64,000 bases of DNA from assembly GCA_020199975.1 (NCBI GenBank), contig JAIVJP010000284.1:37913-101912 (forward strand). The letters are read 5' to 3'. The notes below the pieces were generated by a model. It was not told the origin of the DNA. It worked only from the letters and a program-made list of their open reading frames with translations, and searched no databases. This document shows positions 51,521-60,088 of this stretch, one piece after another; within the stretch, counting starts at the first letter, position 1, and each line of letters starts with the position of its first letter. The translations under genes and the position numbers were made by a program. The DNA comes from Acidobacteriota bacterium (GTDB lineage: Bacteria; Acidobacteriota; Blastocatellia; Pyrinomonadales; Pyrinomonadaceae).

Positions 51521-52231
51521 TCACCTGTTCTTAACTTCACCTAAAAGCCATGTCAGATATTTGGCGAACGCTTCAGCATCCTGGTAACCACGAAGCTTGC
51601 GAACCACTTTGCCATCCGGGGTAACCAGACGAATATCAGGAAGCCCGACTACGCCAACCTCCTTAGCCAGCGCAGGCTGCTGGTCAGTATCTACTCTAAG
51701 AAAGACGCACTTCTGAAGCAGGGCCTTCACGGTGGCATCGGAAAAAGTGTTCTGCTCCATCCTTTGGCAGGGTAGACACCAGGAAGCAAAGAGGTCTACC
51801 ACTAGCGGCTTATTTTCTTTCTGCGCTTGGGCCAGCGCCGCATCAAGCAACGGGAAGCCTTGCGGCAGAACTATTTTTTCTTCAGACGCTAAATCCGAGT
51901 TGCTACCTGACACAATTTGCGCCGTGTAGCCAACTCGCTTGATGGTGGCTGTTAAAGTCCCTTCACTCACTTTGGCCGGATCGTATGTAACGACGAACTC
52001 ATCGCGATCCAGCAACATTTCGATCTTGCTAACACCGTCAAGCTCCTCCAGAGCTTGTTTGACCGTCTCCGGTCAAGCCATTCAAACCGCGCCACTCTTG
52101 CTCTTGCTGAATCCGTCAATGTGAATGCGAGCTTTTTGCAGTTTCTGATTCTCCATCTCTGGCTGCAACGAACTACAGGCAGCAAACATCAGCATCATCG
52201 ATAATATTGCCAACGTATTTCCAATCATCAT
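51521..52231 (-). CDS. HMA-thioredoxin lipoprotein with UxxU motif (candidate selenoprotein)
   Basis: One open frame of 236 codons from ATG at 52231 (GGGAGG five bases upstream) to TGA at 51521, interrupted only by TGA codons 50 (52082-52084) and 53 (52073-52075). Lipoprotein signal ends at FAACSS (Cys19). Codons 32-110 form a heavy-metal-associated domain: GAV-TGA-MA-TGA-PETVKQALEELDGV aligns with the GMTCxxCxxxVxxAL signature, with both TGAs exactly at the metal-binding cysteines. Then a thioredoxin-like domain with FASWCLPCQRMEQ (about 150) and cis-Pro GLPDIRLV. Reading TGA as selenocysteine gives a UxxU centre. A pseudogene is the alternative but does not explain both positions. First upstream gene in minus order is the Cus operon. 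Confidence 0.8.
52040..52084 (-). promoter_or_regulatory. Candidate bacterial SECIS region
   Basis: On the mRNA the second TGA opens a 7-bp hairpin with GAGA loop (TTGACCG/CGGTCAA, 52059-52076). Sixteen bases past the TGA is a 6-bp hairpin AAGCTC-TGGAG-GAGCTT (52040-52056) with G in the first two loop bases, as bacterial SECIS elements need. The first TGA can also pair (GTTTGA/TCAAAC). Position fits; function is inferred. Confidence 0.5.
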
Positions 52232-52376
52232 TAGTCCTCCCAGGAGAGACAAATCCATAAAAGACCAACCCGTTTTCTCCCTGTAAGTATCTCGTTCATC
52301 GGAATAGTCAAATAGGTGCTATCAATATGTCCGGCGCAGCGTAAGTATGGAATTGTTTCCTTCCAATATCATATGC

Positions 52377-53735
52377 CTAGGGTCGACCCGGATTCAGCTT
52401 CAACCACTCCGCGCGGAGGAGAAAGCTACCCTCCGTCACAACGCGTTCGCCGACGACTAGTCCTTCGATCACCGGATACTGCCCGTTCATTTCCGGCCCC
52501 AGTTTTACTGGGCGCATCGCGAAGACAGTTGCATTTCTCGTCTCGACGAAAACTACTTGCCGATGGCCGATGTTTTGCACGGCGCCTTTGAGAATTAAGG
52601 GCGTCGTCGATTCCGCCCCACCGAGTGCGGCGAACGCCACGCTAACAAACATTCCAATCTTGAGAACCTGTCCTGGGTTTGCTAATTCAATTCGGGCCTG
52701 CGCTGTGCGAGTAGCAGGATCAAGAGTCGGATCGATGTAAGAGACGCGCCCACGGAAAACCCTTCCGGGATACGTGTCGCTGGTTATGCTGGCACCGCTG
52801 CCAACCACTACTTTTCCAAGATCCTTTTCGTAAACCTGGCCCATCACCCAGACGCTCGAAAGATCAGCAATGCGAAGAATCTCTTTATCGGCCGCGATTA
52901 CCTCACCAGGATTTGCTGCTCGGCTTATGACGGTACCAGAGACGGGTGCAGGCAGACTCACTTCCGAGCTCACTTGAGAGGGTGAGTTCAGTTGGGCGAT
53001 CCTTCTTGCGCTAAGACCAAGCAACATAAGCCGCTGACGCTGGGATGCAACTTCAGACTCCGCAGTCTTTAGTTTGGTTGTTGCTTGTTCCAGTTCCTCG
53101 CGGCTGGCTGCGCCAATTTCCAGCAACCGTACGGTACGTACATGGTGTTTGTGATACTCATCCAGTTCTGCCGTCGCATTAAGGTAACGAGACTGGGCCA
53201 TCGCGAGTGCTTCGCTGAACACCACAGCCATAGTCTGCCCGCGGCTGACGCTCTGGCCCAGTTCAGCATTCACGCGACGCAAGATGCCCCCTACCACCGA
53301 AACTAAGGGAGTGGTCCGATAAGCATTGGCTTGGACCACACCAGTTGAAGCCTGCCCCGGCATGCCGCTTCCAGCAAGCAACGCCTCGCCAACCGGTTCA
53401 GTCTTAATACCGGCGCGCGTCGCCGCTTCAGGATCGATAGCTATAATCGCTTCTTCAGTTGAAGATGCAGTTGAACCTGGCTGTTCAGCGCCGATGTTGC
53501 GCGGCGTGGGCACTGGTCGTCCTGCGCTACCTGACCCGGATCGCCAGAATAGCCAGGCCAGAATTACACCCGCGGTCATAGCTACAACTGCGACGATTGC
53601 CACGATCGCCGTTCGGTTTGTCTTCCGACTGGTTGAACGGGTAATGACCTTTTCGGAGCCGGACTTCAAAGTTACACTTGAGTCAGGCGCTGCCGCATCA
53701 TGTTTCTCGGGTTTTTCTTCAGTGGTATTGCTCAT
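52377..53735 (-). CDS. cusB: RND efflux periplasmic adaptor (CusB-like)
   Basis: Membrane-fusion protein connecting the RND pump to the outer-membrane channel. 452 aa. Cytoplasmic Ser/Lys-rich start, one membrane helix (about 44-66, AIVAIVAVVAMTAGVILAWL), lipoyl-like/barrel-sandwich halves (VSVVGGILRRVNAELGQSVS and LPAPVSGTVISRAANPGEVI), a coiled-coil hairpin (SRYLNATAELDEYHKHHVRT onward) and beta-barrel (GQVYEKDLGKVVVGSGASIT). Four-base overlap with cusC-like gene. No N-terminal Met-rich metal-binding motif of E. coli CusB is seen. Confidence 0.9.
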   Translation of the reverse strand: MSNTTEEKPEKHDAAAPDSSVTLKSGSEKVITRSTSRKTNRTAIVAIVAVVAMTAGVILAWLFWRSGSGSAGRPVPTPRNIGAEQPGSTASSTEEAIIAIDPEAATRAGIKTEPVGEALLAGSGMPGQASTGVVQANAYRTTPLVSVVGGILRRVNAELGQSVSRGQTMAVVFSEALAMAQSRYLNATAELDEYHKHHVRTVRLLEIGAASREELEQATTKLKTAESEVASQRQRLMLLGLSARRIAQLNSPSQVSSEVSLPAPVSGTVISRAANPGEVIAADKEILRIADLSSVWVMGQVYEKDLGKVVVGSGASITSDTYPGRVFRGRVSYIDPTLDPATRTAQARIELANPGQVLKIGMFVSVAFAALGGAESTTPLILKGAVQNIGHRQVVFVETRNATVFAMRPVKLGPEMNGQYPVIEGLVVGERVVTEGSFLLRAEWLKLNPGRP

Positions 53736-55105
53736 CTCTTAATCAAGTTGGGAGAAGCGGTCGCGCGTTCAATTTCAACGCGCGCCTGATAAGTGTTGAC
53801 CAATGCCTCAATGTAGCCGGTCTGAACTTCAATGAAACGTCTCTGTTCTGCGATAACATCGAGCAAAGTCTTCGACCCCAGCTCGTAGGTTTGTCGCACT
53901 ACATCGAGATTGGCGTTCGCTTGTCCCTGAACACCCACTCTGTAAATCTCAGCAGCCCGTGCCGCGCTTTGGTAGCGCGCAAAAGCGGAGGCCACCTCGC
54001 GTCGTACCGTTAGCTCGGCAAACTCGCGCCGCTGTGTTGCGGCAGCACTCTGAGCGACAGCGGCCGCGATAGCGCCCTGATTACGATTCCGAACCGGCAG
54101 ATCCAGGGTGACGCCGACAGCGAGAGAATGAAATCTGCCCTGAATTGGAACCAACTGTCCCCTGGAATTGAAACCTCGCTGCGGAAAGCCAAAATTCATC
54201 AACTCATACTTCGCTGTCAGGCCCGCGTCAATTCGGCCTTCACTGCGCGCTTGCGCTATGCGTGCTTCGGTTGAGGTTTCCAACGCCCGGGCGGCACGCA
54301 AATCCGGCCTTTCACGCAGAGCTAATTCTGTCGAAACGCCAACGGAAGGCAAGGGGTCGGTCGAATGATCGAGGTCTCCACGCAATTGTAAAGGTGCTTC
54401 AGGACGCATGCCTATCAGATTGCGCAGTTCAAGCATCGCCACTTCGACCTTTCCCTGGTTGGTTTCTTTCATTGAACGAATCCGATTGACCTCGACCAGC
54501 ACCATGTTCTGTTCCAAGGGAGCCGTCCGGCCCTCAGTCACACGAGCTGCTACTAACCGATACCCTTCGCCTGTTGTCAAAAGCAGGTCTTCAGTGAACC
54601 CTAATTTCAGTAACTCGCCCAACGCATCACCGAACTTGGCACGGACTTCAGCCGCGAGAAGGCGTTCACGATCTTCGAAAAAACGCTCCTTCATCTCTAA
54701 TTCACGGTCTGCTACTCGAACGCGGGCTGATCGCCGACCACCCAACTCCAAGGGCAACATCGCACCCATCATTGTGTCGTTGTCCGAGCCGTTGATCTGT
54801 TCCTTGCGTTCGATCTCAAGTTGCGGATTCGCGCGAAGTGACGCCTGCTGGACCAGTCCACGTGCCGCTTCGATCTCATGACGAACCGCCGCCAATTCGC
54901 CGCTATGTGCCAGGGCGTAAGCAACGGCTTCATCAGCCGACAGTCCAGTCTTCGGATCGTAGTAGCGTGATAAGGAAGATTCCGGTTTCTGGTTCGCAAG
55001 GATCGCAGATGTTCCCTGCGCCCACGCTGTCTCAGGGCCGGGCAGGCCCTGAAGCATCAACACCGAAAAGATAATCAGTAATTTCTTAATCATCAGAAAC
55101 CTCAC
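53732..55105 (-). CDS. cusC: Outer-membrane efflux protein (TolC/CusC-like)
   Basis: Trimeric outer-membrane channel of the metal efflux system. 457 aa with a signal peptide (about 1-29, LLIIFSVLMLQGLPGPETAWA). Two tandem OEP repeats: GLSADEAVAYALAHSGELAA (first) and FGFPQRGFNSRGQLVPIQGR to LTVRREVASAFARYQSAARA (second), with the long helices LLAAEVRAKFGDALGELLKL. No lipobox Cys, unlike CusC of E. coli. It is between the CusB-like and CusA-like genes. Confidence 0.9.
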   Translation of the reverse strand: MRFLMIKKLLIIFSVLMLQGLPGPETAWAQGTSAILANQKPESSLSRYYDPKTGLSADEAVAYALAHSGELAAVRHEIEAARGLVQQASLRANPQLEIERKEQINGSDNDTMMGAMLPLELGGRRSARVRVADRELEMKERFFEDRERLLAAEVRAKFGDALGELLKLGFTEDLLLTTGEGYRLVAARVTEGRTAPLEQNMVLVEVNRIRSMKETNQGKVEVAMLELRNLIGMRPEAPLQLRGDLDHSTDPLPSVGVSTELALRERPDLRAARALETSTEARIAQARSEGRIDAGLTAKYELMNFGFPQRGFNSRGQLVPIQGRFHSLAVGVTLDLPVRNRNQGAIAAAVAQSAAATQRREFAELTVRREVASAFARYQSAARAAEIYRVGVQGQANANLDVVRQTYELGSKTLLDVIAEQRRFIEVQTGYIEALVNTYQARVEIERATASPNLIKR

Positions 55106-55128
55106 TTCATTGTCTTGCTAGAGGCCAA

Positions 55129-58100
55129 TCATACCTGTCCTTCAGTTGGAGTTTCCCCGGCACTCCCGTCGATGGCCTCCTCCCGAGTTCCTTTCAGCGC
55201 CCGCTCTTTCTCTTCTGTCTTTAGTTCGCGCGCGTGCAGAGAATAATAGATAGCCGGTGTCACAATCAGCACATGCAAGAGACTTGAAACCATGCCACCC
55301 AATACCGGCGTCGCAAGCGGCTTCATTACTTCCGACCCTGCGCTGGTGCTCCACATGATGGGCAAGAGACCCGCGACAACGGTTGAGACCGTCATCACCT
55401 TGGGACGAAGGCGCAACAACGCACCCTCTGTCACCGCTTCTTTCAGCGTTTGGCGCGTTAGTGTTCCTACTTCCTCTTTCTTTCGCTCTACCGCTTCATT
55501 TAGATAGATGACCATCACTACGCCTGTCTGCACCGCGGTGCCCAATAAGGCGATGAACCCAACCCACACCGCAACCGAGAAGTTGTAACCGAGCAGCCAA
55601 AGCAGATACACGCCGCCGGTAAGCGCGAAAGGAACGGCCATCAGAACGTGAGCTGCTTCCAGAACGGAGTGATAAGTGATGTAGAGCAGTCCGAAAATAA
55701 CAACCAGCACTATCGGAATGACAATCATCAAAGTTTGCCGCGCGCGTTGCTGGTTCTCGTACTGCCCGCTCCACGACGCGTAGTATCCAGTCGGAAGTTG
55801 GACCTGCCCGGCGATCACGTCCTTGGCCTGGTCTACAAAGCTGCCTACATCGCGGCCACGCACGTTCAAAAGTACTGTGCCGCGTAAAAGTCCGTTCTCG
55901 CTGGAGATCATCGTCGGACCTTCGACTGTACGTATGTCTGCTAACTGAGCGAGTGGAATCGGTGCTCCGGTTGAGGACGAGATCGGAATCTCACCAATGG
56001 ATTGAGCACTACCACGAAATTGCGGCGCATAACGTACCCGAACCGGAAAACGTCTCCGCCCTTCGATGGTAACGGTTAGGTTCGTCTCACCAATTCCTTT
56101 TTCGATCGCATCCTGAATCATGCCGACATCTATTCCGTATCGCGCCGCCGCTGTCCGGTTGATCTTTATGTCGATATAGGGAGCGCCGCTGATTTGCTCC
56201 GGATAGACGTCAACCGCGCCCGGCACAGTCTTCACAACTTCCGCAATTCGGCGCGACGCATCTTCGAGAGCTTTAAGATCATTACCGAAGATTTTGATTC
56301 CCACCTGCGAACGAATTCCGGTGGTCAGCATGTCGATGCGATTGATGATCGGCTGGGTCCAGATGTTCGTTACACCTGGCATCCGCAATTTCTCGTCCAT
56401 CTCGGCTATCAACTTCTCTCGCGTCATACCTGGCCTCCACTGCTCGGGCGGCTTCAGATGGACGATGGTTTCATTCATATTTACGGGGGCCGGGTCAGTC
56501 GAGGTCTCAGCCCTGCCAGATTTGCCGACTGCCCACTCAACTTCAGGAAAACTCTTCAAGATCGCATTTTGTTTGCTGGTTATCTTGAGCGCTTCGTCAA
56601 TTGATATCGCGGGGTCAGTAACAGGCATGTACATCAAATCGCCTTCGTTCAGCGGCGGCATAAACTCTTTGCCAATGCCTGTGGCGAGTAGCAGAGCACC
56701 AGCGAAAAGAAGGGCGGCGACGGAGATCGTCACAGCGCGATGGTTCAACGCAAATCGAAGAGCTGGTCTGTAGACAGCCTGCAAAAACCGCATCACCGGG
56801 TTGGATTGTTCGGAGTGAAACTTCCCGCCGAGAAGAAACGTGCAGAGCACCGGAACCAGGGTCACGGCGATTATGGTCGCGGCAGCCATGGCGAACGTCT
56901 TGGTGAAAGCCAGCGGATGAAACAGCTTTCCTTCCTGACCAGTCAAAGCAAACACCGGAATGAAGGCGAGAATAATTATTGCCATCGAGAAGAAGACGGG
57001 CCTGCCAACGAGCTTCGTAGACTCCAGGACTGTCTGCCAGACACGAGCCCTGTCTTTTGGGTCGACCTTATTCTTCTCAAGAAAACGAAAGGCATTTTCT
57101 GTAACGACGATTCCCGCATCCACCAGCACGCCGATGGCGATTGCAATTCCTGCCAGCGACATCAGGTTTGAGCTGATGCCCATGTATTTCATGAACAGGA
57201 ACGAGATCAGCACCGCAAGTGGTAAAGGAATCGTGACGATGAGGATGGAGCGAAAGTGAAATAAGAAAATGATGTGGGCCAGCGTAACGAGCAACAACTC
57301 TTCAATTAACGCTCGCTTTAAAGTGCCTGTGGCCCGATTGATGAGCTGCGTCCGGTCATAAAAGGGAACCAGTCGCGCACCCTGCGGCAAGCCGGACTGC
57401 AGATCGACAATCTTCTGCTTTACGGCCCCGATCACTTCGAGCGTGTTGACCCCGTAACGGGCAATTACGACACCACCCACCGCCTCCTTACCGTTTTTGT
57501 CGAGAGCGCCCGTGCGAAACGCATTTCCGAGTTTCACCTCAGCCACGTTTCGCACGTAAATCGGCACACCGTTCGGAGCGCCTATTACGACGTTCTCTAC
57601 ATCCGCTACCGACTCTATAAGACCCACGCCCCGCACGACCGCCCACTCGCCAGATTGTTCTACCACATTGCCGCCGACGTTGTTGTTTGAGCGCTGAACG
57701 GCTTCGACTACTGTTGATAAAGGAATCGCGTACGCCCGTAGCTTGTTTGGATCCACATCCACCTGATACTGCTGAACGTATCCTCCGACCGACGCAACCT
57801 CGGCCACACCGGGGACAGAATTGAGTTGATAACGAACAAACCAATCCTGCAATGTACGCAGGTCGCGTAGATTCATCTGATCGCTCTCTATCGTGTACCA
57901 GAAGACCTGACCCACTCCCGTCGCATCTGGACCAAGAGTTGGGACCACACCTTCGGGTAGTTGCTTCGTAACCAGATTCAATCGCTCCAGCACGCGTGTG
58001 CGAGCCCAGTAAAGGTCAACGTTGTCCTCGAAGATGACGTTGATCATCGAGAAGCTGAAAGCCGAACTGGCCCGCACGACCCGCACGCCAGCCAACCCCT

Positions 58101-58320
58101 GAAGGTTTGTAACCAGCGGATAAGTCACCTGATCCTCAACCTCCTGAGGTGAACGCCCGGGCCAATCGGTAAACACGATTACCTGGTTGTCCGAGAGATC
58201 AGGGATGGCGTCAATCGGCGTATGCACCAGGGCCCAGTAACCCCATATGGCAAGGCCGAGATAGAGCACTACTACAAGGCCCCGGTTGCGTAAGCAGATT
58301 TCGATGAGACGATGAATCAT
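55129..58320 (-). CDS. cusA: Heavy-metal RND efflux pump (CusA type)
   Basis: Proton-driven trimeric exporter of monovalent metal (Cu+/Ag+) from periplasm to outside. 1063 aa, 12 helices. TM4 proton site GVLVDAGIVVTENAFRFLEK (about 405-424) resembles CusA rather than CzcA. The periplasmic segment EQWRPGMTREKLIAEMDEKL and NRIDMLTTGIRSQVGIKIFG is also CusA-like, with Met available for the metal path. The N terminus IEICLRNRGLVVVLYLGLAI and Q-x-VEDQVTYPLVTNLQGLAGVR are typical. First large gene of the Cus set after the small periplasmic genes. Confidence 0.95.
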   Translation of the reverse strand: MIHRLIEICLRNRGLVVVLYLGLAIWGYWALVHTPIDAIPDLSDNQVIVFTDWPGRSPQEVEDQVTYPLVTNLQGLAGVRVVRASSAFSFSMINVIFEDNVDLYWARTRVLERLNLVTKQLPEGVVPTLGPDATGVGQVFWYTIESDQMNLRDLRTLQDWFVRYQLNSVPGVAEVASVGGYVQQYQVDVDPNKLRAYAIPLSTVVEAVQRSNNNVGGNVVEQSGEWAVVRGVGLIESVADVENVVIGAPNGVPIYVRNVAEVKLGNAFRTGALDKNGKEAVGGVVIARYGVNTLEVIGAVKQKIVDLQSGLPQGARLVPFYDRTQLINRATGTLKRALIEELLLVTLAHIIFLFHFRSILIVTIPLPLAVLISFLFMKYMGISSNLMSLAGIAIAIGVLVDAGIVVTENAFRFLEKNKVDPKDRARVWQTVLESTKLVGRPVFFSMAIIILAFIPVFALTGQEGKLFHPLAFTKTFAMAAATIIAVTLVPVLCTFLLGGKFHSEQSNPVMRFLQAVYRPALRFALNHRAVTISVAALLFAGALLLATGIGKEFMPPLNEGDLMYMPVTDPAISIDEALKITSKQNAILKSFPEVEWAVGKSGRAETSTDPAPVNMNETIVHLKPPEQWRPGMTREKLIAEMDEKLRMPGVTNIWTQPIINRIDMLTTGIRSQVGIKIFGNDLKALEDASRRIAEVVKTVPGAVDVYPEQISGAPYIDIKINRTAAARYGIDVGMIQDAIEKGIGETNLTVTIEGRRRFPVRVRYAPQFRGSAQSIGEIPISSSTGAPIPLAQLADIRTVEGPTMISSENGLLRGTVLLNVRGRDVGSFVDQAKDVIAGQVQLPTGYYASWSGQYENQQRARQTLMIVIPIVLVVIFGLLYITYHSVLEAAHVLMAVPFALTGGVYLLWLLGYNFSVAVWVGFIALLGTAVQTGVVMVIYLNEAVERKKEEVGTLTRQTLKEAVTEGALLRLRPKVMTVSTVVAGLLPIMWSTSAGSEVMKPLATPVLGGMVSSLLHVLIVTPAIYYSLHARELKTEEKERALKGTREEAIDGSAGETPTEGQV

Positions 58321-58347
58321 GACATTGCCGACTAGTGATTCTAGTCT

Positions 58348-58716
58348 TTAGGTTGCGGCTTTGATCGTGGTCACTCGAATGGTTTTGCCCGTAATGCGGC
58401 CGGTGATTTTGACCTTCTGACCCGCAAACTCCCGAGCCTTTTCTTGGCCCGCTCGATCAAGTTGGTAAACAACCTTGTGGTCACGGTCAGCCAGTACAAA
58501 CTTGCCATTCTTTACACACATCAGCGTGCAGTCCTTCTCATTCATGCCAGCCATGTGCTGAAGACCGCAGGAACTATCGCTGATGTAGCCAATTACGGTT
58601 TTTGCAGCGGCTGCCTTCGTCTTTGTTTTCTGAGTGACTCCTGTAGTCGCTAAGGCCGAAGCCATGCTTAGAGAAAGCGCTGCCAAGACTCCGAGGTTTA
58701 TCAAAAGTCTTTTCAT
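58348..58716 (-). CDS. Small secreted protein with GYISDSxCGxxH motif
   Basis: 122 aa, function unknown. Signal peptide (about 1-24, ending ASALA), then a Lys/Thr-rich spacer and VIGYISDSSCGLQHMAGMNE with DCTLMCVKNGKFVLAD, giving three Cys, one His and three Met close together. The C-terminal half is a small beta domain (VKITGRITGKTIRVTTIKA). Proteins of this type are common in Acidobacteriota. The Cys/His/Met grouping beside cusA suggests copper binding (inference). Confidence 0.75.
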   Translation of the reverse strand: MKRLLINLGVLAALSLSMASALATTGVTQKTKTKAAAAKTVIGYISDSSCGLQHMAGMNEKDCTLMCVKNGKFVLADRDHKVVYQLDRAGQEKAREFAGQKVKITGRITGKTIRVTTIKAAT

Positions 58717-58766
58717 ATGTTTACTCCATTTGTTAAGAGAGGTTGGTCCCCTCGATTGTTATTCGG

Positions 58767-59183
58767 TCATTGAGCGGTTACCGGAAATGACGCCTGTCCT
58801 CGTCCGTTTGGACCGTCGTAAGTAATTTGGGCTTGCCACTCGCCCGCCATCTCGATGTTGGCTTTACCGCGGTAAACACCTGGTGTGTCAGTAGTCTTAA
58901 ATGTCGCCGCATTGTTCATCGCTGCCATCGATCCCATCTGCGGCATGTGAAAGGTCAAAGCCATTGCGCCAACATCTAAAGGCTTGCCCGAGGAATCTGT
59001 GAACGTGAGTGTGAACTCAGTGTTGCCGTGCTTAAGCACACCATCACTCGTTGCAAACGCCACAGTCAGATTGTTTCCCGCCGGCGCGCTCTTAATGACT
59101 TTTCCCGTGTCCGTGGTTTTTGAACCACAGGCCGCAATGAATACCAGACCCATCAGAGTCAATGCGATCGCGAATTTCTTCAT
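58767..59183 (-). CDS. YtkA/FixH-like lipoprotein
   Basis: 138 aa. Lipoprotein signal ends VFIAACGS (Cys20). The mature part is an Ig-like beta domain matching YtkA-like proteins: FTLTFTDSSGKPLDVGAMAL, FHMPQMGSMAAMNN, and TPGVYRGKANIEMAGEWQAQ. The Met/His-rich loop HMPQMGSMAAM is suited to Cu+ binding. It is the first clear gene of the Cus operon after the small Cys-rich gene. Confidence 0.85.
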   Translation of the reverse strand: MKKFAIALTLMGLVFIAACGSKTTDTGKVIKSAPAGNNLTVAFATSDGVLKHGNTEFTLTFTDSSGKPLDVGAMALTFHMPQMGSMAAMNNAATFKTTDTPGVYRGKANIEMAGEWQAQITYDGPNGRGQASFPVTAQ

Positions 59184-59415
59184 TTCTTACAATCCTCCAA
59201 AAAAAGGAACACATAGTTAGGGAATCCGAGCACCAAAATGAAACGTTTCCCCTTGGCGCTCAGCGATGACAAGTTGCCGCAGTGCGCTCAGATTGGCTGA
59301 TCGTCACCTGCGATTAAGAGGAAGTGCACCGCGATCTGCTGACAGCAGACGTACACATTCCTCCATCGCTGAACGGTCAGCTTTGGCAAGAAGACACAGT
59401 ACGGCCTTGTTGGAA

Positions 59416-59796
59416 CTAGATCAGGAGTGCGAGATTACGAATGTATGCGGGATTTAAACTTCGAGGCGGGCTGTGCGCCCAGCTTGGCACAAGGAACGGA
59501 ATCGGTGTTGGCCTTGGCGGCTGAACAAGTGCGGGGTGAGCAGCCGCCAGCAAGGTCGAGGCCCTCGGCAACCGGACGCCCGATGGGCCACTTGTTGATT
59601 GTGGGCAGTTTACCGCGCAGCACAGTCGCGCGGAAGCTATGTCCGTCTCGTCACCGTGACCCTGTGCAGTCTTGCAACAATCCATGCCGCTCATGCCGTG
59701 AGCGCACTTCTCTTCATTGGAATGCAGTGGCATACCAGCGAGCACACTCGCGCTGAGCGTTAGAATCAGGAACAGTGATATGGTCCACTTAAACAT
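59416..59796 (-). CDS. Small secreted Cys/His-rich protein
   Basis: 126 aa, family not recognised. Signal peptide (about 1-21, LFLILTLSASVLAG), then HSNEEKCAHGMSGMDCCKTA, GHGDETDIASARLCCAVNCP: six Cys, several His and Met within 50 residues, which suggests metal binding. The C-terminal half is Pro/Ala-rich and ends in SPPRSLNPAYIRNLALLI. It heads the metal operon on the minus strand, 232 bases before the YtkA-like gene. Coding status rests on signal peptide and context. Confidence 0.6.
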   Translation of the reverse strand: MFKWTISLFLILTLSASVLAGMPLHSNEEKCAHGMSGMDCCKTAQGHGDETDIASARLCCAVNCPQSTSGPSGVRLPRASTLLAAAHPALVQPPRPTPIPFLVPSWAHSPPRSLNPAYIRNLALLI

Positions 59797-59840
59797 CGCT
59801 ATGGTTAACTGTAGTTTCGGGAAAGAAGGTTGTCAAGACG

Positions 59841-60068
59841 GTGGAGATGGGCAGCTTGCTTTTGGCCATCTCAGGTCTTAACTTCCTCGGTCTCGGCGTA
59901 CAACCGCCGACAGCGGAATGGGGCTTGATGCTCAACGACGGACGCCCCTTCCTCCGCAGCGCGCCGCAACTAATGATCTATCCGGGACTGGCCATCAGCC
60001 TCGCCCTAATCGGGTTCAACCTACTGGGAGATGGCTTGCGGGATGCACTCGATCCGCGACTGCGGTAG
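59841..60068 (+). pseudogene. DppC-type permease, 3' fragment
   Basis: Only the last about 75 codons of a peptide ABC permease survive: EMGSLLLAISGLNFLGLGVQ, PPTAEWG, then SLALIGFNLLGDGLRDALDP. All upstream helices and the EAA loop are absent; the frame upstream of 59838 loses family resemblance at once. The break lies next to the metal-resistance genes, suggesting a rearrangement boundary. An initiation codon (GTG at 59841) exists by chance. Confidence 0.75.
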
Positions 60069-60088
60069 TTGAAGCAAGATCAAGCTTC

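Noticed and set aside
51521..52018. Short thioredoxin-like gene starting at 52018
   Set aside because: Its N terminus is the middle of an HMA domain and it lacks a signal peptide. The frame continues upstream to a proper lipoprotein start through two TGA codons.
51967..52185. 72-residue minus-strand frame over the HMA region
   Set aside because: It overlaps the selenoprotein frame in another phase and has no recognisable fold.
59184..59415. Possible decayed gene on the minus strand
   Set aside because: One frame has a coding-like look (KAVLCLLAKADRSAMEECVR) but is broken by a stop and matches no family I know, so it is not called.
59918..60088. N-terminal extension of the second DppB permease
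   Set aside because: It is read in another frame through the dppC remnant and has no membrane-protein features.
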